64,000 nucleotides of DNA from Clostridia bacterium (GCA_017403185.1 JAFQON010000036.1:124001-188000), one strand, 5' to 3'; shown: positions 1 to 7,919, numbered from the stretch's first letter. Notes: generated by a model not told the origin, from the letters alone. Translations and numbers: made by a program.

Positions 1-48
1 GAGGATATGAATGTTATTCATTTTTACGGGATTAAAACAGCGGAATAA
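1..48 (+). CDS. C-terminal end of an unidentified protein (partial)
   Basis: Frame 1 is open from the window edge to a TAA at 46-48 and encodes 15 residues ending FYGIKTAE. A hairpin follows at once. The fragment is too short to assign a family. That it is a real gene end is inferred from its position just before a bidirectional terminator-like stem. Confidence 0.35.
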   Translation, partial: EDMNVIHFYGIKTAE

Positions 49-88
49 AAACAAGCGGTTTGCATCATAAAATGCAAGCCGCTTGTTG
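45..88 (-). terminator. Rho-independent terminator of the EamA-type gene
   Basis: Inverted repeat 51-65 / 73-87 (acaagcggtttgcat with its complement, one G-U-type mismatch) followed on the minus strand by a T-rich run at 50-45. It lies just after the stop of the minus-strand transporter and could also serve the plus-strand gene ending at 48. Confidence 0.75.
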
Positions 89-91
89 AAT

Positions 92-943
92 TTAAAACAT
101 AATAAGTATTGTTGAAACGCACGCAATTGCGGTTGAAATGAGCGTTCTTGCCGAGGGCTTTTCCCTGCGGATAAGGCTGATAACGGTTGAAAAAACCATT
201 ACGCCGCCCGTGATAATCGGATACTGCACCGAGGCATCAAGCTGGGAAAGAGCAATAAGGCACAGCAGATTGCCTATGCCGCTGCAGCCCGCATAACAGG
301 CAAGGTTCCCCACTTCTTTAAGCGGAAGAAGGGGAACTTTTTTGTTTTTAGCAAGGTGAAACACAAGGCACATCACAAAAACGCAGAGATTAACCGTTGC
401 CATGAAGCTGCCGCTGTCAACAAACCCGCCGTTTTTTGACTGGTGTATTGCCGAAAGCACGCCCACAAGACCGTTGAGCATAAAAACCGCAACATAATAC
501 TTGAAATTTTTGCCCTTTCCGCCGCCCTTTTCAAAGCTGAGCGCAGTTGAAATGCCTATGAGCAGCACGCACATTGCCTTTGGCAGAGAAAAATCTTCTC
601 CGTTGAAAATAACGCCGTAGGCAAACGGCAAAAGCATTCCGCCGAGCATGGCAAAAATCGAATAAACCGAGAGATTTGCCGTTGCAAAGGATTTGAGCCC
701 CGAATAGCTGTAGCCAAGCAGCACAACGGCATAGATAAATGCAATCAGGAACGATATCAGATTGATTTTCAGGCTGAAGCCGTTGAGAACAAGAAGAATC
801 AGGAAGCTTATTCCGTTGGTATACATTGAAAAAGTGAAGGTCTGGTCGATACCGTCGCCGTTGCGTTTTCTGAACTGCTGATTAAACAAAAACTGCAGTG
901 AAAAAAGCAGGTCAGCAATAATTATGTAAAGATATAAGAGCAT
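92..943 (-). CDS. EamA/DMT-superfamily membrane transporter
   Basis: About 283 residues with roughly ten hydrophobic helices in two similar halves, the length and pattern of drug/metabolite (DMT, EamA) exporters. The substrate cannot be told from sequence. The first possible start (GTG at 976) lies inside the terminator hairpin of the upstream gene. The ATG at 943 has a GAGG ribosome site eight bases before it and the protein then begins directly with a membrane helix, so 943 is chosen. It follows the lipase-like gene on the same strand but is separated from it by a terminator. Confidence 0.8.
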   Translation of the reverse strand: MLLYLYIIIADLLFSLQFLFNQQFRKRNGDGIDQTFTFSMYTNGISFLILLVLNGFSLKINLISFLIAFIYAVVLLGYSYSGLKSFATANLSVYSIFAMLGGMLLPFAYGVIFNGEDFSLPKAMCVLLIGISTALSFEKGGGKGKNFKYYVAVFMLNGLVGVLSAIHQSKNGGFVDSGSFMATVNLCVFVMCLVFHLAKNKKVPLLPLKEVGNLACYAGCSGIGNLLCLIALSQLDASVQYPIITGGVMVFSTVISLIRREKPSARTLISTAIACVSTILIMF

Positions 944-960
944 TTCTTTCGCCTCATTCA

Positions 961-1016
961 ATAAAAAAATCTTCACCTATTGTATCAACAGTTCTCTGAA
1001 AATTCAATAGGTGAAG
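961..1016 (-). terminator. Terminator after the lipase-like gene
   Basis: Twelve-base inverted repeat cttcacctattg (971-982) / complement (1005-1016) with a 22-base loop, followed on the minus strand by ATTTTTTTA (970-962). The T-run overlaps the extended reading frame of the next gene. Confidence 0.65.
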
Positions 1017-1025
1017 AAAAATTTT

Positions 1026-2939
1026 TTAAATTGCAAAAACAGTGTTTATCCAATAATAAACAATATTGAGAGCCATTGTGACAAACTCGTAAAGCCCGAG
1101 AGTGCGGAGCATATCCTTGACAGGACCGACAAAAACAATATCAAACGGTGTTTTGATTTCGGTGCTTACAAAATCTTCGGTTTTTTCAACGGCATCACCG
1201 TTATCAATTCTGAAATACTGTGTTCTGTAGCCCAGAGGCGTGAGGGTTTTCGTTGTGTAGTAAACGGTCACACTGACCGACTTTGCACTCACTGCGGGAA
1301 TTTCGCCGCCGATGATCTTAAGCTCAACGCTTTCGCCCGGAGCGAGCGTTTCAAAGGGCTTCACCTTTTCAAATTGAAGGTTTATTCCGTCGCAATAAAT
1401 TGCAGAAATGCTCACATCATTTTCCCAGCAGCAGTTGGTGATTACAAGGCTGTCAGCCGAGCTGTCTATGATTCCCGGCTCGCAGCCCGAAAACTCCGCA
1501 TAAACCGCCGATGAGGGGTTTGAGGTATCTCTGAACTGAGGATATTCGGGGTCGGAGTAAACATCGGTTATGTTATCGGTGAAAAGAAGGGTGTGCACCA
1601 GTGAGCGTGTATAATAATCCCAGTTGGTCATACCGTGGAAAAGACCGTTCACAAACCATGTGTTATCGGGCAGATAAGCTGTTGAAGCATCAATTGCCAT
1701 ATCGGGCGAAATCTTGTTTTTGCCGCCGCAGTCATTAATCTGCTTGTAGCCGTCAGCAAATCTTTCGCCGTAGGGAGCGGTGGTTGCGCCCGTTGAAGCC
1801 GTTGTGGTTATGATTGCATCGGAATTCTCGTTAAGACCCGTAACGATTCTGTTACCCGTGCCCGCAATGATTGAAATATTCATTCCGTTGTCAATACATT
1901 CCTGAAGCTTTTTGCCTATCTGCGGGTAGATTTCATAGTGGAAGCGGTCGCTCTTTTCGATAAGCAGAGCACTCTCCTCTGCATCGAGAAGGTCTTTCTT
2001 TGACTGCTCATATTTCTCGGGAGGAACAAAATCCCAAAGGCTTCCCCAATATCCGAGAGTGGGGAAGATATGAGGAATCGTTGCATTCAGAATATCATCA
2101 ATAAAACCGAGCTGCTGAGCCTTCACAAGCCAGTTGTAGTCCTCCTCCGTGCAGGTTCCGTGCTCAATGAATCTGATAAGGCATTCCTCGTCAAATTCAA
2201 CGCAGGCGTTCAGCGCATCATATGCGATACCTGCTCCGCCGATTGCAGGGATTGTGAGAACGGCATTGTCAACATCGTTCTTGTAGCCGAAAAGGGTGAG
2301 ATATGTTGCCGTAACCTGACCGCCGTGGCTTACCGCAAAAATATTGACCTTATCTTTACCCGAATGCTTCTTGACATCCTGAATAAGCTCGTCAAGCTGA
2401 ATTGCGCACGCTTCAACACCCATTCTGAAATCGCAGGTGAAATTGTAGATATCCGAATCGTTGATATACGCCTCGAACTCCGCCGCATGATTCTGCTCAT
2501 GCCTGTGCTCACCGTTGGGGAATCTCACCTTGAGGTTTGCACTGTTTGTTTCATCGGCAGTCACAACAACTCTTTTCACATCATAAACGCTTGTGCCGTC
2601 GGGATTACAGCGCATTTTTTCAAAAAGGGAGTTTATTTCTCTGCCGAGGGTTGCCGCAATAATCTCCGCATTGCCAACAGTCATTGCACCCAGACCGATG
2701 CCGAGCTCCGCAATGTTTTTGAGCACTCTGTCAAGCACCTCATCCATATTGAGGCCCCAGATGACTTCGCCCGTTTCGGGGCTGTCACCAATATAAAGCG
2801 ACGATGACGAGTAGCCCGCAACCATAATGACGGGGTAGTCCGATATGTCATCCTTGTTGAGCCTGCCCGATGCCGAAACGGCAATGCACGAGGTTATCAC
2901 GATTACAAAAGAAAGTAATACAGCGATGAATTTTTTCAT
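1026..2939 (-). CDS. Secreted lipase-like alpha/beta hydrolase
   Basis: 637 residues. The N-terminus (MKKFIAVLLSFVIVITSCIA) is a signal peptide. A nucleophile-elbow-like stretch NIFAVSHGGQVTATYL occurs near residue 205, with Ala in place of the first Gly of GxSxG, and a preceding oxyanion-type segment YPVIMVAGYSSSS near residue 36. This resembles PGAP1/lecithin-acyltransferase-like esterases. The C-terminal third looks like a beta-rich domain, and the protein ends in a hydrophobic segment (about the last 25 residues) that may hold it at the membrane. Ribosome site AAAGGG lies before the ATG at 2939. The substrate is unknown; a lipid ester is an inference. Confidence 0.65.
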   Translation of the reverse strand: MKKFIAVLLSFVIVITSCIAVSASGRLNKDDISDYPVIMVAGYSSSSLYIGDSPETGEVIWGLNMDEVLDRVLKNIAELGIGLGAMTVGNAEIIAATLGREINSLFEKMRCNPDGTSVYDVKRVVVTADETNSANLKVRFPNGEHRHEQNHAAEFEAYINDSDIYNFTCDFRMGVEACAIQLDELIQDVKKHSGKDKVNIFAVSHGGQVTATYLTLFGYKNDVDNAVLTIPAIGGAGIAYDALNACVEFDEECLIRFIEHGTCTEEDYNWLVKAQQLGFIDDILNATIPHIFPTLGYWGSLWDFVPPEKYEQSKKDLLDAEESALLIEKSDRFHYEIYPQIGKKLQECIDNGMNISIIAGTGNRIVTGLNENSDAIITTTASTGATTAPYGERFADGYKQINDCGGKNKISPDMAIDASTAYLPDNTWFVNGLFHGMTNWDYYTRSLVHTLLFTDNITDVYSDPEYPQFRDTSNPSSAVYAEFSGCEPGIIDSSADSLVITNCCWENDVSISAIYCDGINLQFEKVKPFETLAPGESVELKIIGGEIPAVSAKSVSVTVYYTTKTLTPLGYRTQYFRIDNGDAVEKTEDFVSTEIKTPFDIVFVGPVKDMLRTLGLYEFVTMALNIVYYWINTVFAI

Positions 2940-2981
2940 ATTATCAGCCCTTTCATGGAATTACAGTTTTACAATACCACA

Positions 2982-3452
2982 TTATCCCTGTAATTGCAAA
3001 ACATTTTTTATTTTATATATTTCAACCGCCTTGCGGATAAAGTCCTCCGTAACATCAAAATGCTCCGCAAGCTCCCACACCTCAACCATTCCGCAGCTCA
3101 GCGCATCCATAAATTCCTCGGCGGGCACAAGACGGGATACCGCCCAACAATCTGCCCTGCGCTCCTGCTTTTCTCTCACATCAAGCGGAGAATATACATT
3201 ATAGAATGAGCCCGTTTCGCAGTGACCGAGCTCATGGGCAAGGTGCACCCTCTCCTGAGCCGTTGTTTCTATGCGGAAGGGGTCCATGCCGATGTAGCAC
3301 ACTCCCGTTGCCGACACGGCGGAAACTGACACGGTATGCGGCAAATCGCAGCAGAGAATTTCGGTGCCGCTGTGCGATGCAATGTTATAAAGTTCAGTTG
3401 TTCTCGTTTTTTGCCGCCTCCCTTGCCTGAATGTATTTTGCAAAATTGACAA
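2982..3452 (-). CDS. immA: ImmA/IrrE-type metalloprotease (anti-repressor)
   Basis: 156 residues from the ATG at 3452. It has the zinc metalloprotease motif HELGH at residues 73-77 and the ImmA-type context ERVHLAHELGH. In ICEBs1 and related elements ImmA cleaves the partner repressor ImmR to induce the element. It lies directly downstream of the repressor-like gene and overlaps its 3' end by 59 bases in another frame. Family alignment would begin around residue 20 (ELYNIA), so a later non-ATG start is possible. The catalytic motif is intact, so the protease may be functional. The target is inferred to be the adjacent XRE protein. Confidence 0.8.
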   Translation of the reverse strand: MSILQNTFRQGRRQKTRTTELYNIASHSGTEILCCDLPHTVSVSAVSATGVCYIGMDPFRIETTAQERVHLAHELGHCETGSFYNVYSPLDVREKQERRADCWAVSRLVPAEEFMDALSCGMVEVWELAEHFDVTEDFIRKAVEIYKIKNVLQLQG

Positions 3453-3747
3453 CCTCCTGCCACATTTCGTCGGTCACTTCGCCTGCGCCCGAGAAAAGTG
3501 CCACCTTGGCCGCCTCTATATTATCTGTTTCATTATTATTACCGCCGTTAAGGTAGTCGAGGGATACCCCGAACAACTCGGCAATACACGAAAGCGTGGA
3601 TACAACGGGGGTCTGAAAGCCCGTTTCCCACTTGCTTATCATAACACGGTCGGTTTTTAAACCGAATTCACGGTTGAGCTTTTCGGAAAGCTCCGTCTGT
3701 GTCATACCCGCTTTTTTTCTTAATGCCCTGATTATATCTCCTGACAT
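3394..3747 (-). CDS. XRE-family (Cro/CI, ImmR-like) repressor
   Basis: 117 residues. The N-terminal 65 residues form a helix-turn-helix domain (RALRKKAGMTQTELSEKLNR ... DRVMISKWETG) of phage/ICE repressor type. The C-terminal helical tail, DEMWQEVVNFAKYIQAREA, is common in ImmR-like repressors partnered with ImmA. Ribosome site GAGGTG precedes the ATG. It is divergent from the lysis cassette and shares the intergenic region holding the operator-like palindrome at 3889-3904. The likely role is repression of the cassette promoter, relieved by ImmA cleavage (inference from family and context). Confidence 0.85.
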   Translation of the reverse strand: MSGDIIRALRKKAGMTQTELSEKLNREFGLKTDRVMISKWETGFQTPVVSTLSCIAELFGVSLDYLNGGNNNETDNIEAAKVALFSGAGEVTDEMWQEVVNFAKYIQAREAAKNENN

Positions 3748-3764
3748 TTATATCACCTCAGTAA

Positions 3765-3786
3765 CCGCCCGAAGGCGGATTTTTTT
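3765..3786 (+). other. Hairpin in the repressor leader (terminator-like on plus strand)
   Basis: Stem CCGCC (3765-3769) / GGCGG (3774-3778). On the plus strand the loop is CGAA and the hairpin is followed by ATTTTTTT, like a short terminator. On the minus strand it is a UUCG-capped hairpin in the leader of the repressor mRNA just upstream of its GAGGTG site. It could stop plus-strand transcription or tune repressor translation. Confidence 0.5.
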
Positions 3787-3796
3787 CTGCATCTAT

Positions 3797-3825
3797 ACAA
3801 TATCACAAATGTTTCTGAAAAGCAA
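3797..3825 (-). promoter_or_regulatory. Promoter of the repressor-immA operon
   Basis: Minus-strand -35 TTGCTT (3825-3820) and -10 TATTGT (3802-3797), spacer 17. It points toward the repressor gene at 3747. Confidence 0.55.
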
Positions 3826-3854
3826 CATTTTTTTGAATTTTTTTGAAAAAAGTG

Positions 3855-3883
3855 TTGACAACGACAACAAACATTGCTAATAT
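3855..3883 (+). promoter_or_regulatory. Strong promoter of the lysis cassette
   Basis: Perfect -35 TTGACA (3855-3860), 17-base spacer, and TAATAT -10 (3878-3883). A short inverted repeat TGTTG-N7-CAACA (3853-3869) overlaps the -35. The operator-like palindrome begins six bases after the -10. A promoter this strong implies tight repression of the downstream lysis genes. Confidence 0.75.
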
Positions 3884-3888
3884 AGTTA

Positions 3889-3904
3889 GTGTCGATAGCG
3901 ACAC
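3889..3904. promoter_or_regulatory. Operator-like palindrome at the cassette start site
   Basis: GTGTCG-ATAG-CGACAC is a perfect six-base inverted repeat around a four-base centre, lying over the expected transcription start. A similar sequence, GTGTCGATATCGTAAC, occurs at 4007-4022. Binding by the adjacent XRE protein is inferred. Confidence 0.6.
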
Positions 3905-4006
3905 AGAGCACAAAGCCAAGCCCGTTGATGCCTCCTTGATTTCAAACGGTTATGCTGTATTAAAGAGCAAAAAAATATTTGAGAGTGTCTTTTTTTAATC
4001 CGCCAT

Positions 4007-4022
4007 GTGTCGATATCGTAAC
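4007..4022. promoter_or_regulatory. Second, degenerate operator-like site
   Basis: Shares the first nine bases (GTGTCGATA) and most of the rest with the palindrome at 3889-3904. It lies about 20 bases before the first gene of the cassette. It may be a second repressor site or a fortuitous match. Confidence 0.4.
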
Positions 4023-4043
4023 ATTTTGAAAGGAGAATGCAAT

Positions 4044-4319
4044 ATGAAAACCAAATGCTGTATGGCAGGGCTTGAAGTTCCCTTTGCCGAGCTTCGGCAG
4101 CAGCTTGACTATGCGAGGACCGTGAGCGCCGATATCGGCAATGTTTATTCACGCCGCACCCCGAGCATCACCGAGCTTCTGAACGAATACGGAGCAGTAA
4201 GAACAAAGCTCTCCATGCTTCAGGATTTTCTTTTTCAGGCAATGCTCTGGTGTGACACAATAATGCCCGAAAAGGAAGAGCCCTGCGACTACAAAGAAAC
4301 CGAAAAGGAGGAAGAATGA
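4044..4319 (+). CDS. Small protein of unknown function, first gene of the lysis cassette
   Basis: 91 residues from the ATG at 4044, which has an ideal AAAGGAG site. The frame is open back to 4005, but that part carries the degenerate operator and no ribosome site. The protein is mostly helical, with ELRQQLDYARTV and a Glu/Lys-rich end. I do not recognise the family. It overlaps the next gene by four bases (ATGA), so it is translationally coupled to it. Confidence 0.65.
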   Translation: MKTKCCMAGLEVPFAELRQQLDYARTVSADIGNVYSRRTPSITELLNEYGAVRTKLSMLQDFLFQAMLWCDTIMPEKEEPCDYKETEKEEE

Positions 4320-5182
4320 GAACATTAAGAATTGACTTCACTGCGGAAAATATGCTGCCCGACGGAGATTACATCGGCCGCATCGGCGAGCATAACGCAA
4401 CTGACCTTGTTATTACGCCGCCTGCGGAAATGGCGCAATGCGAGGAAATCATAAACTATGTTGCCGCCTTCGTAACCGAGGGCAAAATCATCCGCTCCGA
4501 TTTTTACCCCAAGGCAGAGCAGATTACCGTTTCGCTCTGCTCTCAGCTCACTCAGGACCACACTCTCGGCGTGCAGCTTGAAGGCTATGACGGCTCAGGC
4601 GGTCTTGTTGTGAAAAGCCCCGTTATCAGCGAGCTCCGCCTTCTGCCCTCGGCGGGCGGCGACGAAACGGATTTCAACGGTGAAGACGGAGGAATTGTTT
4701 CACAAATCAACCTCAACACTATTGCAAGGCACGAGCATTCCAACAGCGCGGTGCTTGAAGGGCTCAGCGAAGCAAACGGAACTCTCGCCTATAACGGCAT
4801 TCCCGTTTCCGAAGGAAAAACAAACACCGTTATCCTGAAAAGCGAAACGGGAGATTTTATGATAGATATAACCAATCTTGTGATGAATTTCATCGTGTGC
4901 AATTCATTGTTTGATTCGCCGCCCGTTCCCGAGGGCGCGGATATAAAGAAGATTGAATTCAACCTGATCGGAGAAGAGAGCTGGACAGACATCCGCACAC
5001 TCTTGAAATACGATGTTTCCGTTCCCGTGCTGGTGCAGAATTTAAGAGCATTTCAGGCTGACGGAGCAACCTACATCGCTCAGGTGGATTTTTACTCAGG
5101 AAAATACAACGAATTCTATGACCTGGCAACAAACTGCCTGATTGATAAGCTCAGGGTCGTTTACACCTGCGATGAGGGCTGA
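4316..5182 (+). CDS. Phage tail/baseplate-like protein
   Basis: 288 residues. The first 110 or so (DYIGRIGEHNATDLVITPP ... SELRLLPSAGG) have the beta-rich character of BppU-like baseplate upper or receptor-binding proteins of Gram-positive phages. A middle segment, ARHEHSNSAVLEGL (about residue 140), is typical of tail-fibre connectors. No signal peptide is visible. It stands directly before the XhlA-like, holin and endolysin genes, the usual order at the end of a siphophage late operon. An adhesin or cell-binding role is inferred. Confidence 0.55.
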   Translation: MRTLRIDFTAENMLPDGDYIGRIGEHNATDLVITPPAEMAQCEEIINYVAAFVTEGKIIRSDFYPKAEQITVSLCSQLTQDHTLGVQLEGYDGSGGLVVKSPVISELRLLPSAGGDETDFNGEDGGIVSQINLNTIARHEHSNSAVLEGLSEANGTLAYNGIPVSEGKTNTVILKSETGDFMIDITNLVMNFIVCNSLFDSPPVPEGADIKKIEFNLIGEESWTDIRTLLKYDVSVPVLVQNLRAFQADGATYIAQVDFYSGKYNEFYDLATNCLIDKLRVVYTCDEG

Positions 5183-5183
5183 T

Positions 5184-5450
5184 ATGACGGAAATTTCTAT
5201 TCTGGAAATTGAGCACCGTCTCATTCAGGCAGAAGAAAATATAAAGGAGCTCTACGCCAAATATAACGGCGTTGACAAAAGCCTTGTTGCCGCCACAACA
5301 ACGCTTAACAATCTGCTCACCCTTGTGAGCGAGATGAAGGCATCGGTTGAGGCTCTCAAGGCGAAACCGGGCACCTTTTGGGATAAACTCATTTTTGCGC
5401 TTATCGGAGCGGCGGTGAGCGCAATCGTGACGCATTTTACAGGAGGATGA
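5184..5450 (+). CDS. XhlA-like phage protein (coiled coil plus membrane anchor)
   Basis: 88 residues from the ATG at 5184, one base after the previous stop, with GATGAGGG as ribosome site; an earlier ATG at 5142 would overlap the upstream gene. Residues 5-55 are heptad-like (LEIEHRLIQAEENIKELYAK) and the C-terminus is a single membrane helix (LIFALIGAAVSAIVTHF). This matches haemolysin XhlA-type proteins encoded beside holins in Bacillus PBSX and clostridial prophages. Its role is probably to assist holin-mediated lysis. Confidence 0.7.
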   Translation: MTEISILEIEHRLIQAEENIKELYAKYNGVDKSLVAATTTLNNLLTLVSEMKASVEALKAKPGTFWDKLIFALIGAAVSAIVTHFTGG

Positions 5451-5666
5451 ATGAATAAGGAAATTATAAAAGACATTGTAATAAGAGCGCTCAAAACCTT
5501 TGTGCAGGCGTTCCTCTCCGCAATATCGGTTGATGCACTCCTCGGAGTGACGGATTTTGATGCCTTCAAAAAAATCGGGCTTTCAATGCTCATTGCAGGC
5601 ACTGCGGCAGGCATATCCGCAGTGTGGAATTCAATTGCCAACATCAAAGGAGTGAGTGATTATTAA
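5451..5666 (+). CDS. Phage holin (r1t-like)
   Basis: 71 residues with two hydrophobic helices (ALKTFVQAFLSAISVDALL and IGLSMLIAGTAAGISAVWNS) separated by a short Asp-containing turn, and a charged N-terminus. The size and the RALKTF...QAFL start resemble r1t-type holins. It begins right after the XhlA-like stop and its end overlaps the endolysin start by 11 bases. It would make holes in the membrane so that the endolysin reaches the wall. Confidence 0.75.
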   Translation: MNKEIIKDIVIRALKTFVQAFLSAISVDALLGVTDFDAFKKIGLSMLIAGTAAGISAVWNSIANIKGVSDY

Positions 5667-6360
5667 AACAAACAAGGGACTTGTTGAATACGCCGAGGCT
5701 CAGCTCGGCAGACCCTATTGGTACGGCACCTTCGGCAACAAGGCAACAGCCGACCTTCTTGAGCGAAAAAAAGCGCAATACCCTCAACATTATCAGTATG
5801 CAAGAATGGATACATACAAAGAGCAGCTCGGCTTCAGGGTGCACGACTGCGTGGGGCTCATCAAGGGCTATCTCTGGAGTGACGGGGTGAATGCAACGCC
5901 CAAATACAATGCGGAGCAGGATGTTTCGGCTAACGGAATGCTCAAAAAGTGCAGGCAGAGAGGCAGAATGAATACCCTGCCCGAAATCCCCGGAATCCTT
6001 GTTTTTATGCCGGGTCATGTCGGAATTTACTGCGGTGCAGGCAGAGTTATCGAAGCAAGGGGCTTTCACTACGGCGTTGTTGAAACCGATATTTACGAAA
6101 GACCATGGGAAAACTGGGGCAAATGCCCGTGGATAAAATATCCGAGCGGTTCACGGTATTTTTCCGCCTGTGCAAAGGACGAAACCTCAATTGTTGATGC
6201 GCTCAAATCTCTCGGCGAAAACAGCGGATATTCCTATCGCAAGAGAATTGCGGCTGCAAACGGAATTGCGGATTACACAGGCACTGCTAAGGAAAACATA
6301 AGGCTGCTTTCCCTTCTCAGAACCGGTCAACTCATAAGACCCGATGCCCTTGCAGCATAA
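5656..6360 (+). CDS. Endolysin, NlpC/P60-like amidase/endopeptidase
   Basis: 234 residues from a GTG with an AAAGGAG site. The catalytic domain spans residues 1-165, with Cys65 in RVHDCVGLIKGY and His121 in FMPGHVGIY, the arrangement of NlpC/P60 cysteine peptidases. Residues 175-230 (IVDALKSLG ... YRKRIAAANGI ... GTAKENIRLL) resemble a C-terminal module common in clostridial phage lysins and probably bind the wall. There is no signal peptide, consistent with release through the holin. It is the last gene of the cassette. Confidence 0.8.
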   Translation: MIIKTNKGLVEYAEAQLGRPYWYGTFGNKATADLLERKKAQYPQHYQYARMDTYKEQLGFRVHDCVGLIKGYLWSDGVNATPKYNAEQDVSANGMLKKCRQRGRMNTLPEIPGILVFMPGHVGIYCGAGRVIEARGFHYGVVETDIYERPWENWGKCPWIKYPSGSRYFSACAKDETSIVDALKSLGENSGYSYRKRIAAANGIADYTGTAKENIRLLSLLRTGQLIRPDALAA

Positions 6361-6369
6361 ATATAACAA

Positions 6370-6406
6370 AACCCCTGTCCGATAAAACGGACAGGGGTTG
6401 ACTGTT
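6370..6406. terminator. Bidirectional terminator between endolysin and putP
   Basis: Perfect 12-base stem AACCCCTGTCCG (6370-6381) / complement (6388-6399) with a six-base loop, T-rich on the plus side (gactgttttt). It closes both converging genes. Confidence 0.85.
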
Positions 6407-6413
6407 TTTATGA

Positions 6414-7919
6414 TTATTCAATTTCAGAGCTTACTGCAAGGTCATAAAGTGCCTCAACCTCTTTTGAGGGCTTCTTGTCGATAAGTGAAACAACAACAGC
6501 ACAAACAAAACCTGCTATAAATCCGGGAAGAAGCTCGTAAACGCCCGTACTCTCTGTGAGGAAGTTCATCCAGAGCACATCAACAAGTGCGCCGCCAACA
6601 ACGCCTGCAATTGCGCCCTTGTATGTAAATCTCTTCCAGAAGAGTGAGAGAATGATAACGGGACCAAATGCCGAGCCGAAACCGCCCCATGCGTTATCAA
6701 CAAGAGTCATGATGCTTGCCGCACCCTCTGACTTGCTGCTTGCAATGAAGTAAGCAATAACCGCAATAACAAGAACAACAATTCTGCCTACCCAAAGGAT
6801 TTCCTTATCCGAAGCCTTCTTTCTGAAGATTGGCTTGTAAATATCACTTGTAAATGATGATGATGCAACAAGAAGCTGTGAGTCTGCAGTGCTCATCGCA
6901 GCCGCAACAATTGCCGAAAGAAGAAGACCTGCAACAAATGCCCAAGGTCCGCTGAAGATATCCTGAACAAGAGTAACAAAGATAAGCTCCTGTTTGCCTG
7001 CATCAACAAGTGCCTGTGTGGGAGCAAAGCCTCTGCCGAGAAGAGCCATTGCAATCGCTGCGCCGAGTGAAAGAACAACCCATACAATACCTATTGTTGC
7101 TGACTTTTTAAGAACCTTTGAGTTCTTTGTTGACATAAATCTTACGATGATGTGGGGCATACCGAAGTAGCCGAGACCCCATGCGAGACCCGATGCAATA
7201 TCCTGCCAGCTTGCAGCAAAGGGATTGAGGGGATTAACACCGCCTTCAACCGTTTCAAACACGCTGTAATCAATGTCCTTTACAAAAACAAGAACAAGGG
7301 GAACTGCAAGAAGAGCTGCAAGCATCATTAAACCCTGGAAAAAGTCTGTCCAACAAACAGCCTTGAAGCCGCCGAGGAATGTATAAACAATAATAATTGC
7401 TGCGAAGATGAGAAGTGCAAGCTCAGGCTTGGATTCAAGAGCAGGAACAACCTGAATGAAAACCTTCTGACCCGCAACAAAGCTTGATGCAACATAGATT
7501 GTGAAGAACACAAGGAAAACCACCGCACAGATTATCTGAAGCACGGGGCTTTTGGTGAGAAAGCGGTTTGAAAGATACTGAGGAACGGTAATTGAGTCGT
7601 TGGCTGCCTGTGAAAACTTACGAAGTCTTCTCGCAACAAAAATCCAGTTGGCTGCGGTGCCGAGTGCAAGACCGATACCGATCCACACCTGACCCATACC
7701 GAACGCAAGAATGCTGCCGGGGAAGCCCATAAGAAGCCAGCCGCTCATATCCGATGCCTGAGCGCTGAGTGCCGTTACCCAAGGACCCATTGAACGGCCG
7801 CCGAGGAAGTAATCTTTTTCGCCTGTTCCCTTGGACTTAAAGAAGAAGATAAGCCCGATACCGAGAACAACGGCAAAATAAACTATAAATGCCGCAAGTT
7901 GAGGTGTCATAATAATCAT
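6414..7919 (-). CDS. putP: Sodium/proline symporter
   Basis: 501 residues with about 13 membrane helices. Solute:sodium symporter signatures include FLGGRSMGPWVTALSAQASD, GWLLMGFPG and the AAAMSTADSQLLVASSSF segment, as in PutP. It imports proline with sodium for osmoprotection or as a nutrient. The first ATG is very close to the GAAAGGA site; a second ATG three codons on has better spacing. Monocistronic between two terminators. Confidence 0.9.
   Translation of the reverse strand: MIIMTPQLAAFIVYFAVVLGIGLIFFFKSKGTGEKDYFLGGRSMGPWVTALSAQASDMSGWLLMGFPGSILAFGMGQVWIGIGLALGTAANWIFVARRLRKFSQAANDSITVPQYLSNRFLTKSPVLQIICAVVFLVFFTIYVASSFVAGQKVFIQVVPALESKPELALLIFAAIIIVYTFLGGFKAVCWTDFFQGLMMLAALLAVPLVLVFVKDIDYSVFETVEGGVNPLNPFAASWQDIASGLAWGLGYFGMPHIIVRFMSTKNSKVLKKSATIGIVWVVLSLGAAIAMALLGRGFAPTQALVDAGKQELIFVTLVQDIFSGPWAFVAGLLLSAIVAAAMSTADSQLLVASSSFTSDIYKPIFRKKASDKEILWVGRIVVLVIAVIAYFIASSKSEGAASIMTLVDNAWGGFGSAFGPVIILSLFWKRFTYKGAIAGVVGGALVDVLWMNFLTESTGVYELLPGFIAGFVCAVVVSLIDKKPSKEVEALYDLAVSSEIE

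Noticed and set aside
943..976. Start of the EamA-type gene at 976
   Set aside because: This GTG lies within the upstream terminator stem and has no ribosome site.
2070..2807. 245-codon plus-strand ORF opposite the lipase-like gene
   Set aside because: No ribosome site or recognisable domain; the minus-strand frame has a signal peptide and hydrolase motifs. It is a shadow.
2982..6360. Intact prophage
   Set aside because: Only a regulator pair and late lysis/tail-end genes are present; no integrase, replication, packaging or capsid genes and no att-like direct repeats noticed.
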